A stretch of DNA of 64,000 bases. Origin: Jacaranda mimosifolia (Eukaryota > Streptophyta > Magnoliopsida > Lamiales > Bignoniaceae). Numbering within the stretch: position 1 is the stretch's first letter; the number at the start of each line of letters is the position of its first letter. This document shows, in pieces, positions 13,491 to 25,857 of this stretch. The stretch spans positions 24,843,001-24,907,000 of the forward strand of contig CM032128.1 in the NCBI GenBank assembly GCA_018894105.1, given 5' to 3'. The notes beneath the pieces are model-generated. The model had not been told where the DNA came from. It worked only from the letters and a program-made list of their open reading frames with translations, and did not search any database. The translations under genes and the position numbers were made by a program.

Positions 13491-14875
13491 AATCTAAGAT
13501 TTCAATTAATGCAACCAACGTTGCTTCAATCCCCACGTGGTCTCGGCTAGACCCAACATATGGTGCTTTGGAGTTTGAAGGCTGCGGGCCTGCCTCCTGC
13601 AGCCTCCCAACAGTCCAAGTGACCAGTCAGTTTTCCACAACCCAAATGCAGATTTGGTCCAACTGTACATACATTATTACCAAATAAACTGGACTCGTCC
13701 CGTGGCAAATGAAGATTTTACCTTCAAGACTCTTACTCAATTGACGTCACGACATCAGAAAATTTATCTCAGTTTGTGTCAAAAACTGATTAATGTTTAA
13801 TTAGGCGCTAGAACCGAATTGAATTAATTTTTATGGTTCTAAAACTAGTGTGTCTCCACAACAATGAATAATAACAACTTGTTTGTTTGGTGTGTTTGGA
13901 TCAGGAATGATACGTATAATTAAGATAAATAGTGGGTATTATGTATCATATTAATATTCATTTGTATATTTTAAATAACTTGATATCTAACCTTGGTCGT
14001 TTGCTTTGCATGATTATCCCATTTGATAAATTACAATTTATTTCTAATTTAGTTTGAAAAATATATCATACCTCAAGACCTTGATATACAAGGCAGGTTT
14101 GGCCTTCAATACATGTCGGACCCTAACTGTATCAAAGACTTCTAAAAATAAACCAAATATTAAAATTAAGTTTAATTGTATATTTATCATACAATATCAA
14201 ATCAAGCAAACGAGCTCTAAGAAAATAATAATCAAAATTAAATTAAATTAAATTAAATTAAGATGGGCGGGTGATTTTTCTCCGTATGTTCTTTAAAATT
14301 CAATGATTGTTAATGGATCAATTGCTTTTGATTTACCATAGAATGACATCAGAAGCACGTAATTATTATGAGGCCAGTTTTTTATTTACTTTTTTTTTTT
14401 TTTTAATTTGATCTGTTTTCCAACTTTTTCCCAAAGAGATTGAGGGTGATCCATTGCTTGCGATCTGTTATAGAATCACATCATAAGCACATGATTATGA
14501 GGCCAACCGTTTTCTTTTTGTTTCATTCAATTTCAATTTTTTGGCAAAGAGATAATAGTTTTTTTTCTTTTCAATTCATATATGTGTACATACTTAAATT
14601 ATTTAATTTTAAATTCCAAACTTCATATAAATAACTGAGAATGTTGTGTAATTCGACTAATTAACTAATGATGGTAAAGGTTAGAGGGTGCCACCAATTC
14701 TAATAAATATATTCTTGTGAACATACTCTCCAAATAGGATACTTTAGTTCTAGAATGCATGGAATGATTTATTTCTAATCTATTATTGATTTTGATTGCA
14801 TAAGAGTGTGTGGGTTTTCATTCTTTTTTTTTTTTTTTTTTTTGGGGGGGGGGGGGGTGTGTTGGATTCTTCTCT
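13491..14875. other. Intergenic spacer, nothing recognised
   Basis: A GC-richer stretch at 13510-13690 has no recognised similarity. An AAATT microsatellite lies at about 14237-14262. A related pair of short segments (around 14290-14370 and 14445-14510) shares GATTGCTTTTGAT/GATCCATTGCTTGCGAT-like and GACATCAGAAGCAC/CACATCATAAGCAC-like text, an old duplication. A T run followed by a G run occurs at 14824-14857. Confidence 0.5.
14824..14857 (+). repeat. Poly-T / poly-G junction
   Basis: About 20 T followed directly by 14 G. Such homopolymer pairs are prone to slippage and sequencing error, so the exact lengths are unreliable. Confidence 0.85.
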
Positions 14876-16066
14876 TAAGGGTGGCAATTTGGGTGGGTTC
14901 GAGATGGGTTGAAATATGGGTATAATATTAATTTTTTTAACTCGAATCCAATCTAAAATGATGACAATTTAAAAGTGCTCAACTTTAACCCAGCCTGATT
15001 TGTATGAGGCCAGGTTTAGTTCAACCTAATTTTTAAAATAATTATTTTGAATATTTGTTTTAATTTTAGAAATATTTTTTGGTATTTTTATTTTTTTAAT
15101 TTTATCTATTTTTAATTATTAATAAACTATAATAGATGTGTAGAGTTCTCATTATAACTTCACAAATGCACTCAAACAATTTTAATTGAACCACATAATA
15201 TATTAATTTTTAGGACTTTTTTCCTTTTATTTTCTAGCTAGTATCTATCAGCATCAAAAAAATATTGAAATCACAAAGTATTTTATTTTTAAAAATATCA
15301 TACTTTTTCAAGTTTTAGTCACCCATTCTCCTTAATTTTTGGATCTTCAATTAAAATGTCTCTTTTAACTTTTTAAAAGTAATGCTATTATTTTTTAACG
15401 TTATATTGATTTAATTAAGCAATACATAAATCAATAAAAATATATCATCAAGCAAATAAGAAAATAAATATTTTAAATTATACACATAATTCATTATGAA
15501 AACTTGATTAAGTCTTTTGAACTTTTTATAACCTCTCAATAGAAAGTATCCTTATCTATTTATATATGCAAAATCTTATGTTGTATAAGGCCTAAGAAAA
15601 ATTTCTAGGACAATTAAGTTGTTAAAGCAGTGTTTTGTTAATTTTTTGCAATACAATTTTCATGATCATTAGAAGTAATTTAAAATTGTAATAATCCATC
15701 TTTATAGTTGTGAAAATAAATAAGACCGAAAAATATCAAAATAGTAATTTTTATATTGCTAAAATTCAAGATTTCAAGCTTTATTTTATTATTTTATATT
15801 TTTACTCCTAAAAAAATTTAAAGTTTATTTGTTTAATTCGGATTAGGTCGAGTTGGTTCATGTGGGTTTAAGTTGTTGTGTGACCCACAATCAAATTTTG
15901 AGTTATTAGTGCAATTTGAAATTCAACCCAATCTAACCCAATTTTTCGAGTTTTTATTCGTGTCGATCTTATTGGATCCGAACTCAAAATGAATCAACTC
16001 AAACTCAATTTTTTCTTATCAAACTCATATTGAGTTATTGTATCGTGTTGGAAATAGCCACCCCTA
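14876..16066. mobile_element. Non-autonomous hAT-like element
   Basis: The left end TAAGGGTGGCAATTTGGGT and the complement of the right end TAGGGGTGGCTATTTCC are imperfect inverted repeats of the same type as the element at 5708-7234. The flanking 8-mers TCTTCTCT (14868-14875) and AATTCTCT (16067-16074) match at six positions. Subterminal GGGTTGG and CCAACCC-like text appears on either side. The AT-rich interior of about 1.1 kb encodes no transposase. Confidence 0.75.
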
Positions 16067-16551
16067 AATTCTCTATCCCATTCAATGATATTGGCGCTGA
16101 AAATTCCTAACAAACGTTAGAATGTCAATTGAAAACGTATATTATCAATATTTCCTTGCCTTTGGTCACAGAATCCTTTTATCCAGTCAAGTAGGCACAG
16201 AAGAAAGAAGTTTTAACTTCCAAATTCTAGAATTTGATTATTCACCTTCTAGAAGGTTCCATGCCCGTAATAATTATTAAAGTAATGTTTGATTATTTTT
16301 TATGGATGATTATATTATATGTTTTAGTGAAATAAATTTTAAAAGTGGAGTTGAAAAATGTGAAAGTAATACTGAAGAATAAAATAGATTTTTTGTTTAA
16401 GTTTTGGGCAGACTTGGTAAATGGGTACCCGTGGATAATCTAAAAGTGGATAATAAAGGATTTAGTACATTTATCCTTGGGTAAAATTTATCATTTTTTA
16501 TTGTGTACGAGGTAATGAACTCATTACCAGTGATTATGGGCAACATGTAAC

Positions 16552-17389
16552 TAGGTCTGTAAATGGGTAGGTAGCACCCTACTCTCACTCATACCCTAAA
16601 ATACTCAAGTAAAAATAATATATATTCTACCTTATCCTAAAATACCCAAAAGGATTAGACTCTAACCCTACCCTACCCAATCTAACACAAGACTCATTGG
16701 GTCTAATTTATTGGACTTATATTTTTAATGTATATACTAATTTTCTCAATATATACTTAAAAGATTATTTGGCATATGATGACAAAAAATAAAAATAAAA
16801 AAAGGTTCTATATTTAATTTAATTTAATTATTAAATTTAAATTAGTTAATTTTTATTTTCAATTTTTTATTCATTAATAAAAAATTTATTAACAAAATTT
16901 ATTCATTAGCAAAAATTAATTTTATTAATTGTCTTTATAAAAATATTTATTCCACTATTAATTTTAATATTGTTAATTTTATTAATGAAAAATATTCAAC
17001 TGTTGCTATTGCTATTCCAAATTTTTTTTTTAAAAATTGTTATCCCAATATTTTAACTTTATTTATTTTATTAATTTAGTTTAACTTTTAATGAAAAAAA
17101 ATTATTTAGTTGTTATTGTTCATTCACATATTTGCAATTTTTATATATAAAAAGTTTATCATTAATATAAATTTGATTTCGATGTAGACGATATTTAAGT
17201 TCATAGATTAAATTTAAGCATGAAATAATGGGTAAATTATAGGTATGAGTAAATGAGTAATTTATGGGTATAGACCCTACCCATACCCATTACATTATTT
17301 TTAATAAGTATGGGTAAAGTTATGGGTATGGGTATATTTATGGGATTTTGGGTCTGGGTAGAGTAATACCCTATCCATTTACAAGTCTA
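16552..17389. mobile_element. Inner hAT-like element with perfect 8-bp target duplication
   Basis: The 838-bp element begins TAGGTCTGTAAATGGGTAGG and ends CCTATCCATTTACAAGTCTA, clear inverted termini. Perfect 8-bp direct repeats CATGTAAC flank it (16544-16551 and 17390-17397). It lies inside the 16409-18055 element, so it inserted later. Its termini resemble those of its host element (TAGrCwTGtaAATGGGT), so the two are probably related families mobilised by similar transposases. Confidence 0.9.
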
Positions 17390-17846
17390 CATGTAACCTA
17401 TGGGTATTCGTAATATATTTTTATTTTCTTTATATTTAAAGGTAAAAAATATATATAATTTTCAATTTACATAATATTATTCAAATATTACCTAGACAAA
17501 ACTAATAAAAGAGGCAACAAATTTAAAATATTACATCGAACAAGTATTTAAAGTATTTCAAATGTTTTAGAATGAAAATTACAACTTAAATGTTCAAACA
17601 TCTATTGAATTTGATTTATACTATATTTCAAAGTTTAAATTTAAATCCCATTATATATCAAAAAAAAATTTAACTAAAAATTAATAACCACTTAAACATT
17701 GTTGATGCCATAGAAAAAGTTGCTATACCCTCCAAAGTATTTTGAGAATTAAAGAAAATTTTAAAATATATATATATACATACATAGAGTTATTCACGGG
17801 TTACCCATGATACCCACAAATTGGGTCAAAAAGTGACGGCTAATTT

Positions 17847-18012
17847 GGCAATAAATAAAATTATCGCATTTATTGTGTGGAGAAAGTAAGGCTCGTTACC
17901 TGTATTCTTTTTATTATGTGGCAATAAATATTTTATTGTGTGGTGATAAATAAAATTACCACATTTTATTGTGTGGAGAAAATAAGGGTAATTACCCATA
18001 TTCTTTTTGGCA
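17847..18012 (+). repeat. 95-bp-period tandem duplication
   Basis: GGCAATAAATAAAATTATCGC... starting at 17847 recurs as GGTGATAAATAAAATTACCAC... at 17942. The units share TTATTGTGTGGAGAAA and TATTCTTTTT. The repeat explains the repetitive open frame on the minus strand here, which is not a gene. Confidence 0.75.
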
Positions 18013-18063
18013 CCCACGAGCACCCACGGGTATGGGTAATTTTTCATCATGTCTAGTTTTGAA

Positions 18064-18206
18064 GAATAATTAAAAAATATTTTAGAAAGCACTTATATAT
18101 TTGTTTATGTTTTGAAAAGAAATCTTTTCACTGTAGTGGTCAAATCAATATTTTTTTTATTCAATGTGTGGGTTGAAAATGAAATATAATAATATTTTTT
18201 ATATTT

Positions 18207-18245
<39 letters not shown>

Positions 18246-19348
18246 TATAATATATATACATACATATGTTATATATATGTATATGGGACAATGAATGATT
18301 TTTGGAGATAATGAAGAAAAGAAGATGGCAATTTCAACAGACTTATTTTGGCATTTTAAAATAAAAAATAGTACAATAATTTCACTTAATCTGACAAGTT
18401 GGTCCGATTGGAACACGATGAAAACAAATGTTAGAAAAGCCGGCGGAGGACTTGATAAATACACATAGGCGTGGAGCTATACAAACCTACATATCATGCA
18501 TATATAACATTATTATCACTATTTATTACTATATTATATAAGAGCCGACGCGCGTGTTAACAGTGTGGATCCGCGCGGCATAGTTTTCAATCTTTATTTT
18601 CTGTTTTCTCTAATTAGAAAACGACACCGTTTTATGAGCTTGTACCTTGGGCTGTGTTTGTTGTATATGATTTTGTTGTGTTCTTCTTTCTTTCCTTGCC
18701 CCACAAAAATTGGTTAGAAGAAAAAATATTTGATTTTTCTTTGGGTTGGCTTTTTTTATGAAAAATGATGTGGTCTTTTGATTTTTCCTATTTTTAATTT
18801 TCCTTGGGGCCCACAAAGATGGCTAGAAGGAAATATTTTTTTTTTTTTCTTTTTCCTTAGCATCAAATGGCGGTATTTTTTTTTTTTTTTGTTTCGTTTT
18901 GATACAATGTTTAAAATAAAAATATTTTTTCGATTGGGAAGACAATTATTATTAAATGATGTCTCCAATAGCCATTTAAAGTGGAGTAGCTTTTTGGGTT
19001 TAAGAAACAACGAATTTTGGCTGCTATAATTTTCAAGTAATTCCTGACGGAGAAAACGCAATTGGCATTTTTTGAGGATTTCTTCTTTTATTTCGATTTG
19101 CACATGTGGCTCTCTCTCTCTCTGCTTCTTTTACTCCTTGTTTATTTCTTTTTATTCCTCGCTTCTTTCAGTTTGATTAATTGGTTTCCTGTCCAATTAA
19201 TCAAAATTTCAAGAATGAGCCTATATATATTGTATCAAAAACATATACTGCGTGGTATTTAAAGTCTTTTCATTATACTGATATAAGATTTTGAAAGAAA
19301 CTAAGACAACTAATATTACTTTATAATTTCTTATCCCATATATATATA
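18064..19348. other. Intergenic spacer with microsatellites and a diverged duplication
   Basis: Contains an (AAT)n array (18210-18243) and a GC-richer piece around 18545-18640 with the palindrome-like AAAACGACACCGTTTT (18619-18634). Two diverged copies of a roughly 110-bp block both carry CCCACAAA..GGCTAGAAG / CCCACAAAAATTGGTTAGAAG text (about 18699 and 18810). Open frames on both strands are dominated by F/K codons from T/A runs and look spurious. Confidence 0.5.
18210..18243 (+). repeat. (AAT)n microsatellite
   Basis: About eleven uninterrupted TAA/AAT units. Confidence 0.9.
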
Positions 19349-20802
19349 CTAGCATTATGCTCGTGCTATGCACAAATTCTTTAAAATTATTATGTATTAA
19401 TGTAATTATTAAATTATAAATATAATCAAAAATAACAATATAAAAATAAAATTATCCCAAAAAATGGTCAAATAATTAGTAAAAAGTAAATTTAAAATTA
19501 TTCAGTAAGAAGTTAAAAAAATATTCTAAACTTTCAAAAATAAAAGTCTATGAATATGATTACATATTTTATTAAAAATAAAAAGATAATATGCAACCAA
19601 AAACTAATAGATAGTTGAATTAAAAAATAAAAGTATACGAAAAGGATATAAAATACAAGATTGCTGGCTTAAAAGTTGTTGGAAAAAAATTAAAATTATA
19701 AGATTTTAAAATTACGTTAGACTTAAAAGACAATGAGTATTTACTAAGTTAAAACTTAAAATATAAACAATTAGATAATATATTCGTTGCCAAGAATTTA
19801 AAAAATTTCTTATTTAATTTCAATTTTTGAATAAAAATCAATTAAGTCAAGACAAAACTATGATAGTAAAGAAAAAAAATTCAAAATATATATATATATA
19901 ATAATTATAAAGTTAAAATCAATATTAGTATATAAGTTAAACCTTTTATTCACTCATAGTTTAGTTATCCAATAATTAAGTGAAGAAAATAATTAAGAAT
20001 ATATTGATAAAATAGTATTTAAAATTTTTAAAAATAATAAAAATTATACATACTTATACATACACAATTATATATATATGAATAAAAAATAAAAATTAAA
20101 TGACATACTTTTAAAATATAAATATTCAAAAAGTGAAACAAACTTTACAAATACCAAAACAAAAAAATAGATCTTATCCTATAAATTAGATAAACAAAAA
20201 TAAGAGAACTTAAAAATAAATTACAAAATCTAACAAATAAATTAATAACTTAATTCAAAGAATGAATTAAAGGACACTAAATGTAGAAACATTTAAATAA
20301 AATAAAAATTAACTGACAAAATTTATCAATAATTGAAGATAATAATATAATTAACAAAAATAAAATAAAATTAAAAAATATTAAGAGCAATTAATATATA
20401 TCTCATCTCGTAAAATTATAAAATTAAAAGAACAAAAAAGGAATTTAAAAATTAAAAAATGAATTGATAATTTAAACTAAGTAATAAACAAAAAAGATAA
20501 TAAAAATTTACGAAGTTAATAACAATAAAAGCTAAATGATAGACTTTATTTATGGTTGAAAAGAAAATTATAGCATTAAAATCTAGAAAAGCTCTTCCAT
20601 CATGTACATAACATCCCTAAAAATAAAATTAAAAAAAAAAGAAAAAGAAATCAAAAAAGTGAAAAATAAAATAAAAAAATCAATAAACAATTTGAAGAAT
20701 AAAATAAAGAGGCACACAAAGAATAGACTGAAAAAAATGCTAGAAACTGAGAGTATTAATAAAATGACTTTCGAAACACTCTATATATAATAATAGTATA
20801 GA
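19349..20802 (-). mobile_element. Candidate non-autonomous Helitron
   Basis: On the minus strand the sequence starts TCTATACTATTATTATATATAG (20802 downward) and ends GTGCATAGCACGAGCATAATGCTAG (to 19349). These match three Helitron hallmarks: a 5' TC, a 3' CTAG (CTRR class), and a short hairpin (GTGC-ATA-GCAC) about 10 nt before the 3' end. The flanking bases are A before TC and T after CTAG, which fits insertion between A and T without duplication. The interior is about 1.4 kb of AT-rich DNA without helicase/Rep coding. Termini this short can occur by chance, so other copies are needed to confirm it. Confidence 0.55.
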
Positions 20803-21985
20803 TATAAGTTTGTTATTAAAGATAAGAAAAAATTATGAAAAATTTATCAAACTATAGAGTTCAAATTATCCAAGAATCGTCCACATATTGATAGTAGAGA
20901 TGAAAGAGATTTTGTAGATAAAATAAAATCATGTTTTTGGTATTTGAGATAAACAAAGAATAATTTGTTCTAATCAATAAAATGATTTCAAAGATCTAGC
21001 TATCTTTAAAGGAATAAATACTTTCAATTTAATTATCAAAAATTAATTTTTAAATTTAATTAAAAAGCTCAAAAATTCTAAAACTTCAGAATTTGATCAA
21101 AATTGCACAATTATGGGTCCCACATTGTTCTTCTATAAAATAATTGTAGAATAATAAAATTTATATATAAAATAAATAAAAAATTTATCTATTAATCTTG
21201 TGATAAGTTAAATTTATAAGATAGAATTTTGTGATAAGAGTATTTAACATGATGCTTATAAAATATTTTTTAAATTATAAACTTATTTAGTGAGATAAAA
21301 ATATGATTATACATATTTTTTGAATTATCTAGTGAGATAGAAATCTATATCACAATTATGGATAAACACAACATGATATTTTAGTTATAATAGATAAGTT
21401 GATCATATTAAAATGAAAAATAAAAGTAAATAAACAACCAATGAAAAATTTTCAACTGAATTAAAATACCCAAAATTCTAAGAATTTGACATTTGGCCAA
21501 AATTGAATAATTAGAATCAAAATTGCATAATTGTAGGTCATACATTGTTGTGTTATATATAATAGTATTGATATATATATATATATAGGATTTACCATTA
21601 GCGTTTGATTCATCTTTAACATGTTTTTGGGATAATGAAATATACATATGATGTGGCAATAGAGCATAGGTAGTTTTGATGATAGATGACAAAATACGAA
21701 ATAGATGGAATAAATTTGTGAGGACACACTAACTGCAAGATGGGTATCAAATCATTTTGCAACATATAAGAAAGAATATATTTAATTGTAGAATATATGA
21801 TAATAAAGAAAGAGGAATGCCACTATACCTGAAATACAAACTGATATCATGAAAAAGAGTCTGAATGAGACAATGAACAATACCATTCGTTGTCGTACAA
21901 GTGAGCAAAATAATTTATATAGAATGAATGTAACCATTAATATAGATTTTAAATAAATTAATAATTTTTTTTCATAGTCTACTTA
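20803..21985. other. Intergenic spacer with related AT-rich segments
   Basis: Two segments (about 21080-21145 and 21470-21565) share AAAATTCTAA...GAATTTGA..., AAAATTGCA(C/T)AATT and CATTGTT text, so they are diverged copies of one repeat. The second ends in TATAATAGTATTGATA, whose complement resembles the 5' end of the Helitron candidate. No gene was seen. Confidence 0.45.
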
Positions 21986-22342
21986 GAGGGTGTTTAGGTG
22001 AGCTTATAAATTCCTCAAAATATCTTATAAGATATTTGAAAGTTCATAAAATATGAAAAAGTGTTTGTTAATTTTCTTTTAAAAAAGAGCTTATAAGCTC
22101 TTTTTAAAAAAGTAAGGAGTGTCCAATTTATTTTGAAGATTTTAACAAGCTAACTTAATTTTAATCATATTAATTACAAAAATATCATTACTAATGTCTT
22201 ATAAGCTCCAAAATATTATTTTATTCAAACACTTTAAGAACTTATTTTTAAAAAAAGATCTAATATCTTATAAACTCTAAAAATATTTTATAAAATATAG
22301 AAACATATAAGACTTTTTAAATAAAATTAGCCAAACACCCTC
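21986..22342. mobile_element. PIF/Harbinger (Tourist-like) MITE
   Basis: The 357-bp element has termini GAGGGTGTTTAGGTGAGCTTAT and, complementing the right end, GAGGGTGTTTGGCTAATTTTAT. It is flanked by TTA on both sides (21983-21985 and 22343-22345), the canonical PIF/Harbinger target. Internal CTTATAAG motifs occur in both orientations. It is non-coding. Confidence 0.85.
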
Positions 22343-22345
22343 TTA

Positions 22346-24212
22346 TACAAACTGTTCGGATGTGTACGGGGCAAATAAGCAAAGAAAAGCAATGGACTTC
22401 TTAATTGCAAATCTACTCGGCAAATTTATTTAAATTAAAAACAACTGCCTTTAGCTTATTTTTAGTAGTTATTTGATTGTTTATATTTAGTAGTTATTTG
22501 ATCGATCCTGTAAAAACAAACACTATTTAAGTGATTGTTCAGGAAAAACGTGTCTGATTTGCTCTCTCACGCAGGATTCAGTGAGCCAATGATACCAAAT
22601 TATGTAATTTATTTCTGCAATGATTGTATATATCTTCCAAACTAATAATTACCCTTTGATCTATTTAATAAAATATAACTACATTTGGTTTTGTTGTAAG
22701 TATCTAAATTTTTTGTGACAAATAATTTAACAATTGCTTCATTGAGTTTGGCATATAATTTTATATACCACACACCAAAAAAAAAATAAAAATCCTGATA
22801 TTAATTTGTTAGAATTGATCATTTAAAAAATATGTAAATTTATTCATGAACTTTTAGAAAGACAATGTGTTGCAAAAATGTACTTCGATAACATTCAAAG
22901 TAACAATTGATATTAAGTAAAATAAGTGCATATCTTTCAAAGTATTAAAATATAGCAAGTTAGAGTATTTAATTTAAATTATTTAATTCTGTTCATTTTC
23001 AAAATATCATGCACAAAATTGTTTCATATTATTTAATAAAGTGTTGGATTTTCTCATATTAGCCAACAGGGCACGCCGCCCTACTCGCTATACATGAATT
23101 AATTTATTATATTATTAATTTTAATTATATTGATAAATAATAAAAAAAATAATTTTTTATGTAATGTAGGTAAATAATATTAAAACTTTAACAATAATGA
23201 AATTATATTCTTCTCAAGATATTAGCTATGAAATAATATTTTATTTTTTTGCTTCTCAACAAAAACTAATAGCATAGGTAGACCAGCTACATTAAATTCT
23301 TTTAATTTTTCTGCTAACTGAATCTAAGAATGCCCTTTTTTCTTAAGTTTTTGTAAAAGAAATATAAAGTTCATTTGATCTAAATTATATTTCTACAGTA
23401 TATTTGCATCCTTCATTAGTATACGTATTCTTCAATTATTGTATTTATTTACAAATTCAAAACAATACATTCTTATTGGATTTACTGTGTTTTTTATAAA
23501 AAAACTTCAAAATATTGCTATTAATTTATTGTGTGATGCTATTTTAAGATTCAAGAATATATTATGTTGTATTGATAATTGCTTTGTCTACCTATATTCT
23601 GTACTTAATTAGTTATACCTCTATCAAAAAATTATTTACATCAAATCGCGTACAGAAAAGAAAAGCTTTACATAAAAAATCATCATACTACATTTTTTCT
23701 TACATGTCAAAAATTATAATAAAACAATATAAATTAAAAATATATATATATTTAATATAACGGGCACGACACCACGCTTTTCTCGGTACCTTTTTCTAGT
23801 GTGTGTGTGTGTATATATATAGTATATCCCAATGATTAAGTAGGTAGCAACATCAATAACGTATTAGCTTAACAATGGATGCAGCCACGTCAGTTCAAAT
23901 TTTTTTTTCTTCTTTTCTTGCATTCTTATATTATATTTTGTGGAGGTTGAGAAAAAGTACACCACTCAATACACACATGTACGTACAAAACACGGCAGGC
24001 GGAAGAGGATCTTGATTTCTTTTTAAGAATTATAATAGTTACATAATTATATATAAAAAAATTATCAATTAATAATTATTTTAATATAACTATTAGAAGT
24101 TATAAAATTGTAGTGGCATGGGCCCACAACCACACTTGTATTGGCCGATGGCCAACTTCAATCGAGTTTAACTGAGCCCAAAACGATATTGGAAGCCCAA
24201 AAACATCTCAAT
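22346..24212. other. Intergenic spacer, no gene recognised
   Basis: AT-rich sequence. Short GC-rich islands read GGGCACGCCGCCC (23069-23081, a small hairpin) and CGGGCACGACACC (23761-23773), followed by a (GT)n/(TA)n run (23801-23820). These could be ends of further Helitron-like or other repeats, but no paired terminus could be fixed. Confidence 0.4.
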
Positions 24213-24908
24213 TAGAGCTGTCAACGAGTTGGATTTGGATCGGATCTATCATATTCGAATTTGATAAACAAAATTAATAACCGAATCAGACTCAAAATCC
24301 TGTAGGATCTTTGTTAATCAGTATTATATTCGAATTCGATGGATATCCGAAATTCGATTAAAAAGCCCGACCCGATTTATTATTATTTTTCTTTCCTTTT
24401 AAATTTTATAAAAATATTGTATTTATAAAGTAAATATATGTTATATTTGAATTTTTAACAACTTTTTATTATATATTAGTTCAAAGGTTAAATCTTTTAA
24501 TACTAAACTCATTTTTCACATTATATTAATGTATAGATGAACTATTATATGTTGTTATATTTGATATTTTAATCAATATCCCTCTTATTTTTTAAGTTAA
24601 AAACTCATTATTAATAATATAATATAGACGTTAATATAGATATTAGGTCAATATAATACATAGATTTTATTTTAAAATCTTTATTAATATAATATATAAG
24701 AGTATTAATTTAATAAAAAATATTAAGGTTCGGATTCGAATCTTTAATGGATCGGATTGTTTAATTTCATATCCGATCCACTTATTTCGGATTTTGAATA
24801 TTTATAATCGAATTTGATCCGTCGAATATTTTAATCGGATAAAAATCCTAAAATTCGGATCAAATTCATATCGAATTCGGATAAAAATTCAATCCATTGA
24901 CAGCCCTA
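24213..24908. mobile_element. hAT-like miniature element, copy 2 of a two-copy family
   Basis: This 696-bp element begins TAGAGCTGTCAACGAG and ends CATTGACAGCCCTA, inverted termini. The flanking 8-mers ATCTCAAT (24205-24212) and ATCCCAAG (24909-24916) match at six positions. It is colinear with 12797-13490, in the same orientation and of nearly the same length. The terminal repeats are better conserved here than in copy 1, which suggests a younger insertion. Confidence 0.82.
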
Positions 24909-24970
24909 ATCCCAAGGAAGGTAAGTCGAGTTGTCAACATTATCAATTTATCATAAATCATAAACACTTA

Positions 24971-25857
24971 GGCCTTGTTTGTATTTTGTCAAAATAAGAC
25001 AAAATTGTTTTGACAAAACATAAACAAACATACACTTATTTTTCCTCCAAAATACTAAAATAGGTTTTTCGAGAATACCTCTTCTACTCTTTATTATCCC
25101 CAAAACTTTTCCATTTTTCAATATATATAAATATATTTTATTATTATTTTTACAATAAAAAAATTACTCAATTCCATTTTCACCAAAAAAACCTAACAAA
25201 AAAGCATTTATTTGACTGTTACATTAAAAAATGTCTCCCCCAAAATATAAACAAACATATCAACACTTTCCAAAACAAATTTCTAACTATTCCACAAAAT
25301 ATAGACAAATATTCACCACATTCCCCAACACAACTTTCACATTCTCTAACCCTATTCCCAAAATACATGATACAAAACGTATAAAACATATAACCAAACA
25401 TTACCTTAGCTTTGTTTGGATGCAAATTGGATGAATTGTCAGAAATATTTTTGAAAAAGGTATTTAACAGAAATGGGTTAGGAGGATGTGATGATTGTTT
25501 ATTTTTATTTTGGAGGCAAGTGGAGAATGCTTTGAAAAAAAAATTATTTATTTGAAAGTATTTTGAAAGGAACAAATTTTACTGTAAATGTTATGTTAGT
25601 TATTTTTTGTTGGATTAGTGGGTGAAATGAATTTTTTAATATTAATTCTAAATGGGTATATATATAGGTAGAATAATCAGTATATGTACATATGTGATAT
25701 GTGCATTGGGGAATAGTTTTTTAGGATGAATAGTAAGGGGTATTTTGAGGATAATTTTTTGTGTTCTGAAAAATATACAAGATTAAAGAATATGATGTTT
25801 TCTTATTAAATTTTGGGAGTTGAAAAATATTTTAGGAGAAAGCAAACAAACAAGGCC
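24971..25857. mobile_element. Two abutting, inverted PIF/Harbinger-type MITEs sharing a central TTA
   Basis: The left unit (24971-25405) starts GGCCTTGTTTGT and ends AACCAAACATTACC. The right unit (25409-25857) starts GCTTTGTTTGGATGC and ends ACAAACAAGGCC. TTA is found on the left (24968-24970), between the units (25406-25408) and on the right (25858-25860). The outer ends are the same sequence inverted, so the pair forms a large palindrome-like composite. Relatives of the left unit lie at 55626-56099, and of the right unit at 29692-29879, 29931-30368 and 47072-47520. Confidence 0.8.

Larger units (their letters stand above)
16409..18055. mobile_element. Outer hAT-like element carrying a nested hAT-like element
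   Basis: The left end reads CAGACTTGGTAAATGGGTACCCGTGG and the right end, on the other strand, begins TAGACATGATGAAAAATTACCCATACCCGTGG. The flanking 8-mers GTTTTGGG (16401-16408) and GTTTTGAA (18056-18063) match at six positions. Without the nested element at 16552-17389 and one copy of its duplication it would be about 0.8 kb. The right part contains a 95-bp tandem duplication (17847-18012). No transposase is visible. Confidence 0.75.

Noticed and set aside
17826..18092. Minus-strand frame with repeated YFLHTI blocks
   Set aside because: The repetition is the 95-bp tandem duplication inside a hAT-like element, not a repeat protein.
18105..18464. 119-codon frame with a poly-Tyr run
   Set aside because: The run is the AAT microsatellite read in one frame; there is no domain.
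18756..19103. Overlapping Lys/Phe-rich frames on both strands
   Set aside because: They arise from T and A runs in AT-rich spacer.
23069..23081. GGGCACGCCGCCC hairpin as a Helitron 3' end
   Set aside because: No CTRR lies at the right distance and no matching 5' end was found.
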